Source: Malaya genurostris (Eukaryota; Arthropoda; Insecta; Diptera; Culicidae). From it: a stretch of DNA of 64,000 bases. Made by a program: the position numbers and the translations under genes. Every line of letters begins with the position of its first letter. The first letter of the stretch is position 1. Location: assembly GCF_030247185.1 (NCBI RefSeq), contig NC_080572.1, positions 117,915,928-117,979,927 of the forward strand, read 5' to 3'. Of the stretch, positions 33,070 through 43,186 are shown one piece after another. The notes below the pieces were generated by a model. It was not told where the DNA came from. It did not search any database and worked only from the letters and a program-made list of their open reading frames with translations.

Positions 33070-33684
33070 TTTTTTTTTTTTTTCAATAGTATAATATATA
33101 TTTTCAGGCACACTGCTTAAGCTCTAAGATGCCAAGGGTATTTCCTAATCTTAATTAACGACTAACTTAAAACTAGAATAGTATTATTAGATTATGTCGT
33201 CTAGAATTTTTGAAAAAAGCTTTTAGCTGGTATTCGGCAGGTGTCGGTGAATTGAATATTGCATGAATTCCAAATGGTGCTATATATGGCCGCTTCCTTT
33301 CGGTTCGTGTGGGTCCGCGGGAAACACCCCCAGGCTACGAAGGCCCGGCGGGTGGCCCGCATGCTGGTCATCGTCTGGAGCGTAGGACCGTAGGCGGTGA
33401 TGGTGATGTTACGAAGAGATGAGAAAATAAAAAAAGTAAATATTGTGAAAACCGAGGTAAATAGGGGGTATGGAAACAAAATGTCTGAAAACTACAGAGA
33501 TCTAATTAGTTGCCATCGAGATGGTGAAGAGACATGGAAGGGGGGAACGAAAAGTTAGTGACAAAAAAAGATCTTGTTAGTTCCAATGAAGATGGTGGAC
33601 AGGGACGGTGATCGAGAGAATCGAGCGGATGTTAGTGTCGAACCTGTAGGTGGAGATTATACTTTCTGAGCGAGGTATAACAGA
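33070..33684 (-). other. LINE-D 3' UTR and poly(A) tail
   Basis: About 600 bp between the ORF2 stop and the T run. A 92-residue minus-strand frame (33479-33201) lies wholly inside and has no motif. A GC-rich block (cgcgggaaacacccccagg) at 33317-33335 contrasts with the rest and might be structured RNA recognised by the polymerase; that is inference. Confidence 0.75.
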
Positions 33685-36600
33685 TTACACTTGGATATTA
33701 ATGTGTTTGAGGTACTGGTATATAAGAAGCATATAAGAGATATCCCGACTAGCCAACACATCTCGGACCGGAACTTCAGGTGGTCTACCTCGGGCCCTTA
33801 GGGAGTCCTTTAATAAAGACCTGGCGTCACGATACTCCGTACACGTCCATACGACATGCTCGATGTCCTGATAACCGTCACCACAAGCGCAGAGACCGCT
33901 CTCCACGATTCCAATACGCCGGAGGTGCGCGTTGAAGGTGTAATGGTTTGACATGAGCCGAGACATCACACGAATGAAGTCACGACTCACGTTCATCCCC
34001 CTGAACCAAGGTTTCGTCGATACCCTAGGGATAATGGAATGCAGCCATCGTCCCAGTTCGCCATTGCTCCATGAAGTTTGCCAACTTTTGAGAGTTTTCT
34101 GACGAGAGATACTGAAAAATTCATTGAAGCAGATTGGTCTTTCATAAATATCACCTTCTAATGCGCCCACCTTAGCCAATGAGTCTGCCTTTTCATTGCC
34201 CGGAATGGAACAATGCGAAGGGACCCAGACTAACGATATTAAATAAGACCGTTCAGATAAAGTTCTCAAATGTTCCCGTATTTTCCCCAGGAAATATGGG
34301 GGATACTTTCCTGACTTCATTGCCCGGAGAGCTTCTATTGAGCTTAGACTGTCCGTGACAATGAAGTAATGGTCTTTGGGCAAGGTTTCAATGATCTCGA
34401 GGGTGTACTGAATAGCAGCTAATTCTGCGACGTAGACTGAAGCCGGATCACTGAGTTTGTACGAAGCGGTGATGTTCTGATTGAAGATTCCGAAGCCTGT
34501 GGACCTGTTGATGTTTGATCCGTCAGTGTAAAACATCTTTTCACAGTTGACTGTTCTAAATTTATTATAAAAAATATTTGGGGCCACTTGAGGGCGCACG
34601 TGGTCCGGAATTCCACGAATTTCTTCTCTCATGGATGTGTCGAAAAACACAGTAGAATTAGTAGTATCCAAGAAATGAGCACGGTTGGAAACAAACGAAG
34701 AAGGATTAATATTCTGAGCCATGTAATCAAAATACAAGGACATAAAACGGGTCTGAGAATTGAGCTCGACAAGCCTTTCGAAGTTTTCAATCACCATCGG
34801 ATTTAAGATATCGCATCGGATTAGCAATCGATATGAGAGATCCCAGAATCGGTTTTTCAACGGTAAGACGCCCGCGAGCACTTCGAGACTCATCGTATGA
34901 GTCGACTGCATGCAACCTAAGGCAATACGCAAACAACGATACTGAATTCTTTCCAGTTTAATGAAATGGGTGTTCGCGGCAGATCGGAAGCAGAAGCATC
35001 CATATTCCATTACGGACAATATCGTTGTTTGGTACAGCCTGATCAGGTCTCCTGGGTTTGCACCCCACCAAGTTCCGGTTATTGTGCGAAGAAAATTGAT
35101 TCTCTGCTGGCATTTTTGTTTCAGATATCTAATGTGACATCCCCAGGTGCCTTTGGAGTCGAACCAGACCCCGAGATATTTAAATGTGAAGACCTGAGCT
35201 ATGGTTCCACCCCCTAGTTGAAGCTGTAGTTGTGCTGGTTCTCGCTTTCTTGAAAATACGACCAGCTCAGTTTTCTCCGTAGAGAACTCGATACCCATTT
35301 GAAGAGCCCATGTCGACAAGTTGTCGAGGGTATCTTGTAATGGTCCTTGGAGATCGGCAGCTTTGGGTCCTATAATGGACACAACGCTGTCGTCGGCAAG
35401 TTGTCTTAGCGTGCAAGATGTGTTGATACATTCATCAATGTTGTTTACGTAAAAGTTGTATAAAAGGGGGCTTAAGCATGAGCCCTGAGGAAGACCCATG
35501 TAACTGAATCGTATTGTCGACAAATCACCATGTGCAAAATACATGTGTTTCTCGGACAATAGATTATGTAAAAAGGTATTCAAAACCGGCGAAAGACCAT
35601 GCTGGTGCAGCTTCTTAGATAGGATATTTATAGAAACTGAATCAAAAGCCCCCTTGATATCTAGAAATACTGATGCCATTTGTTCTTTACGAGCAAATGC
35701 CATTTGAATTTCGGTTGAGAGCAACGCAAGACAATCGTTCGTTCCTTTACCCCTGCGGAAGCCGAATTGTGTATCTGAAAGTAAACCATTAGTCTCGACC
35801 CAATTGTCTAGACGGAAGAGAATCATTTTTTCGAACAACTTCCGGATACAGGAAAGCATAGCAATCGGCCGATACGAATTGTGATCGGAGGCTGGTTTCC
35901 CAGGTTTTTGAATGGCGATAACTCTCACTTGTCTCCAGTCGTGTGGAACAATATTACCCTCGAGGAACTTGTTAAACAAATTCAGCAAGCGCCTTTTGGC
36001 AGAGTCAGGAAGCTTTTTCAACAAGTTGAATTTAATTCTGTCTAACCCCGGGGCCTTATTGTTACACGACAAGAGCGCAAGTGAGAACTCTACCATCGAA
36101 AACGGTGTTTCGTTTGTATTCGAAGTCGCGGCGCGGGATATCTTCTGTTCCGGAACAGAATCAGGACATACTTTTTTAGCGAAATCGAATATCCAGCGGT
36201 TAGAATATTCCTCGCTTTCGTTCGTTGTGTTTTGGTTGCGCATTCGTCGGGCTGTGTTCCAAAGAGTGCTCATCGATGTTTCTTTTGTTAATCCGTCAAC
36301 AAACCGTCGCCAGTAACCTAGTTTCTTTGCTTTAACTAAGTTCTTCATTTGCTTATCTAGCGCTGCGTAATTTCTATAATTATCAGGTGTTCCATATTTT
36401 CTGAACTTTTTGAATGCTAAAGATCTTTCCGCGTTCAGTGATGAGCACTCTTTGTCCCACCACGGGTTGGGAGGACGAATGTTAGTATTCGCGCCGGGTA
36501 TACGTTTCGTCTGAGCTTGAATCGCAGTGTCGAGAATCAAGCCAGCCATAAACGTATACTCTTCCTCCGGAGGAAGTTCTTGTGTTGTTTCTAGTTTCTC

Positions 36601-37365
36601 AGATATCGATATTGCGTAGTATTTCCAATCAATATTTCGTGTGAGGTCATACAAAACATTGATTGTTTCCGATGGTCTTAATCCGCTGGCGATTGAAATT
36701 ACGATAGGCAGATGATCGCTACCGTGGGGATCAGGGATTACCTTCCACGTGCAATCCAACCGTAGCGATGTCGAGCAGAGGGATAAGTCCAGCGCACTTG
36801 GTCTTGCTGGTGGTGCGGGAATTCGTGTCATTTCTCCCGTATTCAAGATTGTCATATTGAAGTTGTCGCAAATATCATGGATCATAGCTGATCTGTTATC
36901 ATCATGAAGACAACCCCATCCCGCACCGTGAGAGTTAAAGTCTCCTAAAACTAACGTCGGTGCGGGAAGAAGTTGCATGATACTGCTGAGCCAGTGGTAC
37001 CCAACTGAGGCTCTAGGGGGAATATAGATGGAAGCAATACAAAGGTCCTTGCCTTTAATTGTGACATGACATGCGACAACTTCAATACCTGATATCGAGG
37101 GGAGGTTAATTCGAAAGAAGGAATAGCACTTTTTGATCCCCAAAAGTACTCCTCCGTAGGGATTATCTCGATCCAGGCGAATAATGTTAAAATCGTGGAA
37201 GTTTAGTGATACATCAGAAGTTAACCAAGTTTCGCACAATGCAAATGCGTCACATTTCAGATTATTTACTAAGTATTTAAAAGGATCTATTTTCGGGATG
37301 ATACTTCTACAGTTCCACTGTAAAACAGTGATCGAATCCTTGACCTCGTTCGAAAAATTAGCCAT
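33685..37365 (-). CDS. LINE-D ORF2: endonuclease, reverse transcriptase and RNase H polyprotein (1226 aa)
   Basis: Carries out target-primed reverse transcription for its element. The APE-type endonuclease occupies residues ~10-225, with ET at 45-46, GDFN at 141-144 and SDH at 216-218. RT spans ~435-730: YRPIAMLSCIRKLFE, LDIKGAFDSV (Asp569), GLPQGSCLSPLLYN, and the catalytic box LADD (656-659), where Leu replaces the usual Tyr/Phe. RNase H spans ~940-1065 with Asp948 (YTDGS), Glu981, Asp1005 and Asp1061. A C-terminal CACG...H...C motif lies at 1159-1175. The start ATG overlaps the ORF1 end by 8 bp, so translation probably depends on reinitiation or coupling. No internal stop; length is typical of I-clade ORF2. 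Likely active unless point mutations outside the motifs matter. Confidence 0.95.
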   Translation of the reverse strand: MANFSNEVKDSITVLQWNCRSIIPKIDPFKYLVNNLKCDAFALCETWLTSDVSLNFHDFNIIRLDRDNPYGGVLLGIKKCYSFFRINLPSISGIEVVACHVTIKGKDLCIASIYIPPRASVGYHWLSSIMQLLPAPTLVLGDFNSHGAGWGCLHDDNRSAMIHDICDNFNMTILNTGEMTRIPAPPARPSALDLSLCSTSLRLDCTWKVIPDPHGSDHLPIVISIASGLRPSETINVLYDLTRNIDWKYYAISISEKLETTQELPPEEEYTFMAGLILDTAIQAQTKRIPGANTNIRPPNPWWDKECSSLNAERSLAFKKFRKYGTPDNYRNYAALDKQMKNLVKAKKLGYWRRFVDGLTKETSMSTLWNTARRMRNQNTTNESEEYSNRWIFDFAKKVCPDSVPEQKISRAATSNTNETPFSMVEFSLALLSCNNKAPGLDRIKFNLLKKLPDSAKRRLLNLFNKFLEGNIVPHDWRQVRVIAIQKPGKPASDHNSYRPIAMLSCIRKLFEKMILFRLDNWVETNGLLSDTQFGFRRGKGTNDCLALLSTEIQMAFARKEQMASVFLDIKGAFDSVSINILSKKLHQHGLSPVLNTFLHNLLSEKHMYFAHGDLSTIRFSYMGLPQGSCLSPLLYNFYVNNIDECINTSCTLRQLADDSVVSIIGPKAADLQGPLQDTLDNLSTWALQMGIEFSTEKTELVVFSRKREPAQLQLQLGGGTIAQVFTFKYLGVWFDSKGTWGCHIRYLKQKCQQRINFLRTITGTWWGANPGDLIRLYQTTILSVMEYGCFCFRSAANTHFIKLERIQYRCLRIALGCMQSTHTMSLEVLAGVLPLKNRFWDLSYRLLIRCDILNPMVIENFERLVELNSQTRFMSLYFDYMAQNINPSSFVSNRAHFLDTTNSTVFFDTSMREEIRGIPDHVRPQVAPNIFYNKFRTVNCEKMFYTDGSNINRSTGFGIFNQNITASYKLSDPASVYVAELAAIQYTLEIIETLPKDHYFIVTDSLSSIEALRAMKSGKYPPYFLGKIREHLRTLSERSYLISLVWVPSHCSIPGNEKADSLAKVGALEGDIYERPICFNEFFSISRQKTLKSWQTSWSNGELGRWLHSIIPRVSTKPWFRGMNVSRDFIRVMSRLMSNHYTFNAHLRRIGIVESGLCACGDGYQDIEHVVWTCTEYRDARSLLKDSLRARGRPPEVPVRDVLASRDISYMLLIYQYLKHINIQV

Positions 37366-38683
37366 CGAAGGAAACGATTGCTGAGAGGAGGGGCCATTTT
37401 GCAGTCAGCTGCATCAAAAACATTTTAACTTTTGGCAGGAAAGTCATCAAAATACCTTTTAGGGGGTCAGAAATGTTGAAGACGGAAAATATAAAGTCCA
37501 CAATGTCACTGAATTTTACAAGTCCAGCACTTGATGTGTTTTCTGGTTCCTTGGGGACTTTCGGGGTTTTGGGTGTCCCCGGAAGTGTTGGATATTCTTT
37601 CTCCGATTTCAAGTCTCCGGAACTAGGAGCTTTTGGCTTCTTCTTTTCGTTTTTTTTACCAACACTTCCTTCTGCTGTTACTTTTGGAGGGCCTTCAAGA
37701 GATATCTTCGAACCCTTTCTAGGGAGTTTAGGAGATGATATATTTTTCCTCTTCCTAAAACTACGAGGGACAGTTGAAGATGTACCTTCTTGAGGATCGT
37801 CAGAGTCGCAATCGTCCGCAGACAAACAGGTGTAGGGGTTCTGTTCAGGTGGTGTGGCGATTTTCAGCATTTCTGCGAACGAGCGGTTTGATCGTTGCTT
37901 GAGAGATCGTTTCAAATGATCTCCACGCAATTTATACGCAGAACATGCTGTGAGGTCATGCGGGGCCGCCCCACAGTAAAGACACTTTTCAATGTCTCTG
38001 TCGCAAACGCCATCCGCATGACTCTCTCCACACTTCGAGCAGCGGGGCCGATTTCCACAATGGAAAGCTGTGTGTCCTAGTTGTTGACAACTAGTGCAAT
38101 TCATTACCCGTGGTACGAAAAGTCGTACAGGTAGACGAACCCTGGCCAGGAGAACGAATTTCGGCAAAGCCGAGCCGGAGAAGGTCACCCGATACGAGTC
38201 CGAGTGGGGATAAGACTTTGTCCCATCCGCGGCGATCGATACTGAATGCAAACGTTTGCAGTCCAGTATCTTGACATTCTTAAGCAAGGGATCTTTAAAA
38301 CATCCGACCCCATCCGTGATCACTCCGTCTATCTCGACTTCGCGAGCTGGTATATAAACGCGGTAGTCCCGCGTAAAGTGATCGTTTCGAGCGATCTCAT
38401 TAGCATGTTTCAGACTGGTCAACGAGACCCTGAGCTTATCGGGACGAATTTTTGAAATAAATTTCAATGTTGTATATTTCGACTCCAAGTCTTTAGATAT
38501 TTTCAAAATATTAAGCGGTTTATTCTTCTCTTTGGTCCGAAAATAAACCACATAAAGGCCGGCCGAGGGTGAAGGCTCTTCGGGATACTGTTTAACCCGG
38601 TGAGTCTTACTATTTGGGGCAGATTTAAAATCTGTTTCCATTTTATCTTCGGGGGGCAGGGGAGAATTTAATGGACTTGCCAT
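37358..38683 (-). CDS. LINE-D ORF1: gag-like nucleic-acid-binding protein (441 aa)
   Basis: In LINEs of this clade ORF1 protein coats the element RNA and helps the RNP reach chromatin. Residues ~40-190 form the region ahead of the fingers. Three CCHC knuckles follow at 196-247: CTSCQQLGHTAFHC, CSKCGESHADGVC and CLYCGAAPHDLTAC. Residues ~300-385 are a low-complexity, Lys/Pro/Ser-rich tail (SVGKKNEKKKPKAPSSG), probably disordered. The C-terminus (residues ~390-435) is hydrophobic. The frame is unbroken, begins at an ATG after a ~400-bp 5' UTR, and overlaps ORF2 by 8 bp. The I-factor-like triple-knuckle arrangement supports the I-clade call. Confidence 0.93.
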   Translation of the reverse strand: MASPLNSPLPPEDKMETDFKSAPNSKTHRVKQYPEEPSPSAGLYVVYFRTKEKNKPLNILKISKDLESKYTTLKFISKIRPDKLRVSLTSLKHANEIARNDHFTRDYRVYIPAREVEIDGVITDGVGCFKDPLLKNVKILDCKRLHSVSIAADGTKSYPHSDSYRVTFSGSALPKFVLLARVRLPVRLFVPRVMNCTSCQQLGHTAFHCGNRPRCSKCGESHADGVCDRDIEKCLYCGAAPHDLTACSAYKLRGDHLKRSLKQRSNRSFAEMLKIATPPEQNPYTCLSADDCDSDDPQEGTSSTVPRSFRKRKNISSPKLPRKGSKISLEGPPKVTAEGSVGKKNEKKKPKAPSSGDLKSEKEYPTLPGTPKTPKVPKEPENTSSAGLVKFSDIVDFIFSVFNISDPLKGILMTFLPKVKMFLMQLTAKWPLLSAIVSFDG

Positions 38684-39080
38684 AGCGCGGTTGAGGTTCC
38701 GCGCAAATTATAGGGGGAGTCAAAATATAAGACGATAAAGGGACACGAAGGGAAAAAATATTATACTTAGCTAATGATCCGTAGCAACTCGGCCGCTGAG
38801 GCCAAGCGTTAGTTACAACGACCTCCGAGAATAAATATGCACACAGCACCGGTTCACGGCACCACACTAAACGTCGGTTCACTGTTCTTATTGTTTTAAC
38901 ACAATAGCACCCGGCACTGTCTAACGGTATTTATTGTTTATACTGTATTGATCTACTGCACAAGCTCACGAACAAAAGATCTGATATTAAATGACCTTGA
39001 AACGGATTAGAATGGATTAACGCACAGCTGCTCTAATGCAAACTACCATCCGATCGATACGACGGTCACGAAAGGAATGA
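38684..39080 (-). promoter_or_regulatory. LINE-D 5' UTR with internal Inr + DPE core promoter
   Basis: The element begins (minus strand) TCATTCC, matching the arthropod initiator TCAKTY. Counting its A (39078) as +1, GGATG falls exactly at +28 to +32, fitting the downstream promoter element RGWYV. TATA-less Inr/DPE promoters at the 5' end are a known property of insect LINEs and allow the transcript to carry its own promoter. Short frames here are not coding. Confidence 0.65.
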
Positions 39081-39393
39081 CTTGTGGATATTTGTTATAT
39101 GTGTTTTTGTAGTTATACCAGAAGCTGAATCTCCACCGTACGACTATTGACACCTACAAGAGTGTTTTTGACGAGGAACGATAACCTGTTTTTGTAAGTC
39201 TTTTCATAATTGTGATTAGTCGAGCATAGTTTGTAACGTCCATTTTTAAATACAGTTCCCCTGAAGAAGACGCAAATCAGTAGCGTCGAAACGTTGGGTG
39301 CTAAAACAAAAATAATCGTTTTAATCCATTATTGACTGCATAGCCGATAAACAAATCTACATTCAAATAGAATACAGTCGAAAGTGTCCCAAA
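39081..39393 (+). mobile_element. Penelope-like element, segment 3 (3' terminal region)
   Basis: Resumes the PLE 3' UTR after LINE-D (TSD copy 39081-39093) and runs to the 9-bp TSD at 39394. Contains the hammerhead-like block at 39261-39291 and an aacgttgggtgctaaaac stretch, a typical PLE end feature. Without the two LINE insertions the PLE would be about 2.7 kb. Confidence 0.8.
39261..39291 (+). ncRNA. Hammerhead-like core in the nested PLE tail
   Basis: CTGAAGA (fits CUGANGA), one A, stem II GACGC/GCGTC with a 9-nt loop, then GAAA. This is the same layout as the candidate at 28011. Stem III and a UH cleavage site with pairing stem I are not evident, so it may be an inactive remnant or need the other terminal repeat to fold. 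Confidence 0.4.
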
Positions 39394-39402
39394 GATATTT
39401 TA
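39394..39402. repeat. Target-site duplication of the PLE insertion (right)
   Basis: gatatttta, identical to 29916-29924. Confidence 0.85.
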
Positions 39403-40672
39403 GGAATAATTGAGTGCATCCACCTACCCAGACCATCTTTATCCCAAGATGCTTGCCAGCTGGTAAGTGTTCTTTGGCGAGACGCGCTATAGAATTCGTT
39501 GAAAGCAATCGGTCTCTCATAAATTTCACCCTCAAGCAATGAGTGGGGACCCAAACTATTGTGATTTGATAATTATTGTTCAATATGACGTTCAGGCACT
39601 GTTTTATTTTGCCCAAGAAAAACGGTTCATTTTTGCCAGCAGCGTTTAAACGAATGGCTTCAATTGCACTCAGACTATCTGTGAAGAGAAAATAATGGTT
39701 TGGAGATAACGTGACGATTACACTCAACCTGTAATAAACCGAAACATTATTGTTGAATATACCAAACCCAGTAGCCTCTTCAATTCGTGATCCGTCCGTG
39801 TAAAATAATTTCTCAGAGTCAATATGCCTGAACTCACTTGTAAATATTTTTGGGACTTTCATCGAATGTAGGTGTTCCGGGATTCCACGCACTTCGCGCT
39901 GCATGGATGTGTCGAAAAATAAAGTTGAGTCAGGGACATTTAGAAGGCTGTCACGGATAGGAATATAGCTTGAAGGGTCGATTTCCTGTGACATATGGTT
40001 AAAATATACTGTCATGAATCTTGTTTGAGATTAAAGCTTGACTATTTTCTCGAAGTTACTAATAACCAGGGGATTCAGTACCTCAAATCTTCTTAGCATT
40101 CCCGTCAGAACTTCAAGACTCATTGTGTGTGTTGAATGCATGCAGCCTAAAGCAATTCGCAAACAACGATACTGAGTTTGCTCCCGTTTGATAATATGAG
40201 AGTTTGCAGCGGAACGAAAGCAAACGCATCCATATTCCATTACTGAAACTATCGTTGTCTGATACAATTTTATTAGATCTTCCTGGTGAGCACCCCACCA
40301 AGATCCTGTTATTGTTCGAAGAAAATTTACGCTTTGTTGGCGTTTTGTTATCAGATACCTAATGTGTCCTCCCCAAGTCCATTTGGAATCAAACCACACC
40401 CCGAGGTATTTGAAAGTCAAAACCTGTTGAATCATTCTTCCCATAATATGAAGGTCGCGGGATCATGCTTTCTTGAAAAGACGGCCAGCTTTATTTTCTC
40501 CGCAGAGAATTCGATACCCAGATGAACAGCCCAAACGGACAAATTATCTAAGGTATCTTGCAATGGTTTTTGCAGATCAAAAGCTTTGAATCCAGTAATT
40601 GAAACCACGCCATCATCTGCCAATTGTCGTAGTGTACATGGGGTTACTAGACAGCTGTCAATGTCGGAAATT
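39394..40672 (-). pseudogene. LINE-B, 5'-truncated part with RT C-terminus and RNase H (continues at 29924-29590)
   Basis: On the minus strand from about 40672: DIDSCLVTPCTLRQLADD (RT box LADD, as in LINE-D), FTFKYLGVWFDSKWTWGGHI, then RNase H with LFYTDGSRIEEATGFGIF, FTDSLSAIEAI and VWVPTHC. It ends HSIIPKIS at the TSD. Clear relationship to LINE-D ORF2 residues ~648-1115 but diverged. It has frameshifts near 40430, 40025 and 39560, and a deletion around the RNase H Glu. Its 5' end is truncated within the RT. It is the oldest layer of the nest and cannot be active. The 3' remainder lies 9.5 kb away at 29590-29924. Confidence 0.88.
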
Positions 40673-43186
40673 AAAATTTGTACGATAGTGTTTTTTCAAT
40701 TCCGCTGTCATGGTTTGATGAAAAAAAATTTCATTTCAAAACTCAAACACCACATTATTTAAATCAACCACAACCACATTATTTGAAATGACCATGAAGC
40801 GCAAAATGACGATTTCGGCAACACGTTCCTATTGAATCGATAAGGATGTTGCCTTATTACAGCAACGTCCATTCTAACAAAACTAGGTCTTGCTATTACA
40901 TTCTTTTGTACAATTTTACCATCATGTTTCAACAGGCTTTGCAGCCGAAATATATTGAATGTATTATAAAATATACCAATTTTCAAAAAGGATAACGCCA
41001 GCGTTTCTTTAATCCCGTTCATAGGCCTGAGTTCGTTCGCATTGTTTCGAATATTATAATTGAATTTTAATTTAATAATGTTAAATAGCATTTCACAAGA
41101 GATTAAAACATTACCCAGTGAAGGTAACCAACGCCGAATGATACCGCCGCTGCCGTTGCTCATTTATGCAAACGGCGTCACACCGATTCACCGACGTCGA
41201 TTTTGATATTTTGGATCGGCGCACAGGTCTATATTAAAGGTGGCCTTTGTTGAGGCAACAGGCATTTTATTTTTTTGGCAGATTTTTTCTATAGCAACAA
41301 TTTACAGTATTCAATAAAAACATAGATAAAAATAGCACATCTGAGTTGGCGAGAACATTGTCGTTGCCTATCTGAACGAGCAAACTTTCAATAGTTCCAC
41401 CAAACGACAAAAGTTAGGTAAGTAATCTTCATTCAAATCGTGTTACCTCAAGATAACCACTGGGTCTAAGTGCTTATTACCATAATGTTAATGTCAGGCA
41501 CCATTTCCTTCAGCGCAGAAAGTACTCTTATACAATCACTTAACGATTGGCAAATGCGATCGATACACCTGATTGTGATTGCAGCATTCCGTCGCATCGC
41601 CGCCTGTTCGTTCGAATGCGCCACACAGAAACAGAGGAAATTTAACCCTATCGCTAATTCAATTATCCCACCTGACTACCGGATCTATAGAATTATTCCA
41701 ATTAGCCATTGTCCATAGACTCTCCTCCGAGTTGGTGTTGCACTACACATAATCGTCTTCATTATGGTCTACACATCGATTCACGTTGTCTGTATTGGTT
41801 CAATTCGGGTTGCCGGTTCCCCCCGGTTCCCGAACTACTAAACCCGGCCTTTCACACAGTGGCTGGTAACAGTACACCAAAACTGATGCACGTATTGCGA
41901 GAGATAATCAATTGGAAATTTCCCGTCTGCTACCTCGGCCAGTATTCGGAACGTGGTCCGATCTCCGTCACTAATGATCCGTGTACGAGTCGTCTTTTGT
42001 TGTCGGTTGTAATCCAACCGCGTAACGAATTTCGAACCTTGGAGGAATTTGAATTAAGAGGGATCGTGTACATACTGTTATTGTTGGAAGCCAATGGTAT
42101 ACTTTTGTATCGGTGGCAGTAAACAGATTGTTTGACTGAGCCTTGATTGAGTCAAATGTTGCTGATTTTTTTACTTTAAAACATGTATTCAATTCGGTAT
42201 GAAGTGAAGTATTTTTATAAATTTATACAATGTATTTACCGACTAAAAACACATTGTTTAACTCACTTATTCGTGATATGACAAAGATAATTGTTTATTG
42301 TTTAAATAATTCATCTGACAAACAATAGTCTTCATGTCGGCCAATTTATGAAAAATGAACACTCCAAGATCTTTGGAGAATTAATTGCTGCAATTTATTT
42401 CATTTGCAAATTTATGCAGGCGTTGAATAAGGTTGACATCGTGATTTCACCGATTGTTTATCTTTATCATTTGCATTCATCTCAATTTATTTGGAATAGC
42501 ATGGATTAGAACTCAAAAACATAATAAATTACAACCTAGTTCAAAATATTGTTGTTGAAATAATTGACCATGTTAAAAATACGCCTGATGTTTTTTAAAC
42601 AAATTCATTTGGTTTGCTTCATGTGTGAGGCAAAATAAGCATCTCACTAAGATCTTCATTTCTTCAATCCAATTTGACATGTAAATGTACATCTGAATTT
42701 GCCTGGTTATCATCAGAAGGATCGTAGCACCAGTCTTGGAATGGTTTTGTACGATTGGAATCGCCTGCGAATTCCACAAAAAAAAAGTAATACTATACAA
42801 GGCTTTATGCTGGTGCTGGTGTCTACTGCCGTGAAATGAAATTGTAATTATTTGCTTCACTGGCTGGTTTCGGTGCCGTGTTCAGTACAAGCAGCACTTT
42901 TTTAGTGACTACTCGCTATATCAATCAATTGTCAAACTCGAATTGAAGGGCTCAGCCTAATAAACTCTGTAAACCTTCTATGGGTACCCCTAATATTATT
43001 GAAAATGAATGACCGAAAGAATTGATTAGAATTGGAACAGTGACCAGTATTGTTTACCCTGAACAGACAGAGCTAATCTCAAACGAAGAATCTGTTTCAC
43101 ACAGTAAAATATTTATCGAATTTTGTATCAAACCGTATTCAGAGTTGGCAGCGCCCTCTCGGATTTGAATGAAATTTCCATTAATA
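40673..43186. other. No confident gene; contains two unassigned frames and a SINE tail
   Basis: A 134-residue minus frame (41163-40759, starts MSNGSGGIIRRWLPSLG) and a 137-residue plus frame (41709-42122, non-ATG start) lie in a less AT-rich region but show no family motif. The plus frame could be an exon: aattgttgg-type codon usage is unremarkable and no flanking splice sites are convincing. The rest, 42130-43186, is AT-rich. Confidence 0.4.
42715..42795 (+). mobile_element. tRNA-Val-derived SINE, 3' tail only
   Basis: aggatcgtagcaccagtctt ... gaatcgcctgcgaattccac matches the tail of the SINE at 17675-17890, without the tRNA-like head. Confidence 0.55.

Larger units (their letters stand above)
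33070..39080 (-). mobile_element. LINE-D, full-length I-clade non-LTR retrotransposon (~6.0 kb)
   Basis: Complete element on the minus strand: 5' UTR 39080-38684, ORF1 38683-37358, ORF2 37365-33685, 3' UTR 33684-33084, and a 17-nt T run on the plus strand (33067-33083) as poly(A) tail. It is flanked by the 13-bp TSD cttgtggatattt. Both ORFs are free of stops and shifts, and the TSD copies are identical, which indicates recent insertion. The endonuclease + RT + RNase H order with a CCHC ORF1 fits the I clade; MosquI-type elements are the likely mosquito relatives. It interrupts the 3' UTR of the PLE. Confidence 0.93.

Noticed and set aside
33201..33479. 92-residue protein
   Set aside because: Entirely within the LINE-D 3' UTR and without motif.
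35912..36316. 134-residue plus-strand frame
   Set aside because: Antisense shadow of LINE-D ORF2; no motif and the opposite strand is clearly coding.
38643..38882. 79-residue protein upstream of LINE-D ORF1
   Set aside because: Overlaps the 5' UTR and ORF1 start in another frame; no motif.
40759..41163. 134-residue minus-strand protein as a gene
   Set aside because: No family motif, no splice or promoter context, and unusual length of AT-rich codons; left as unassigned.
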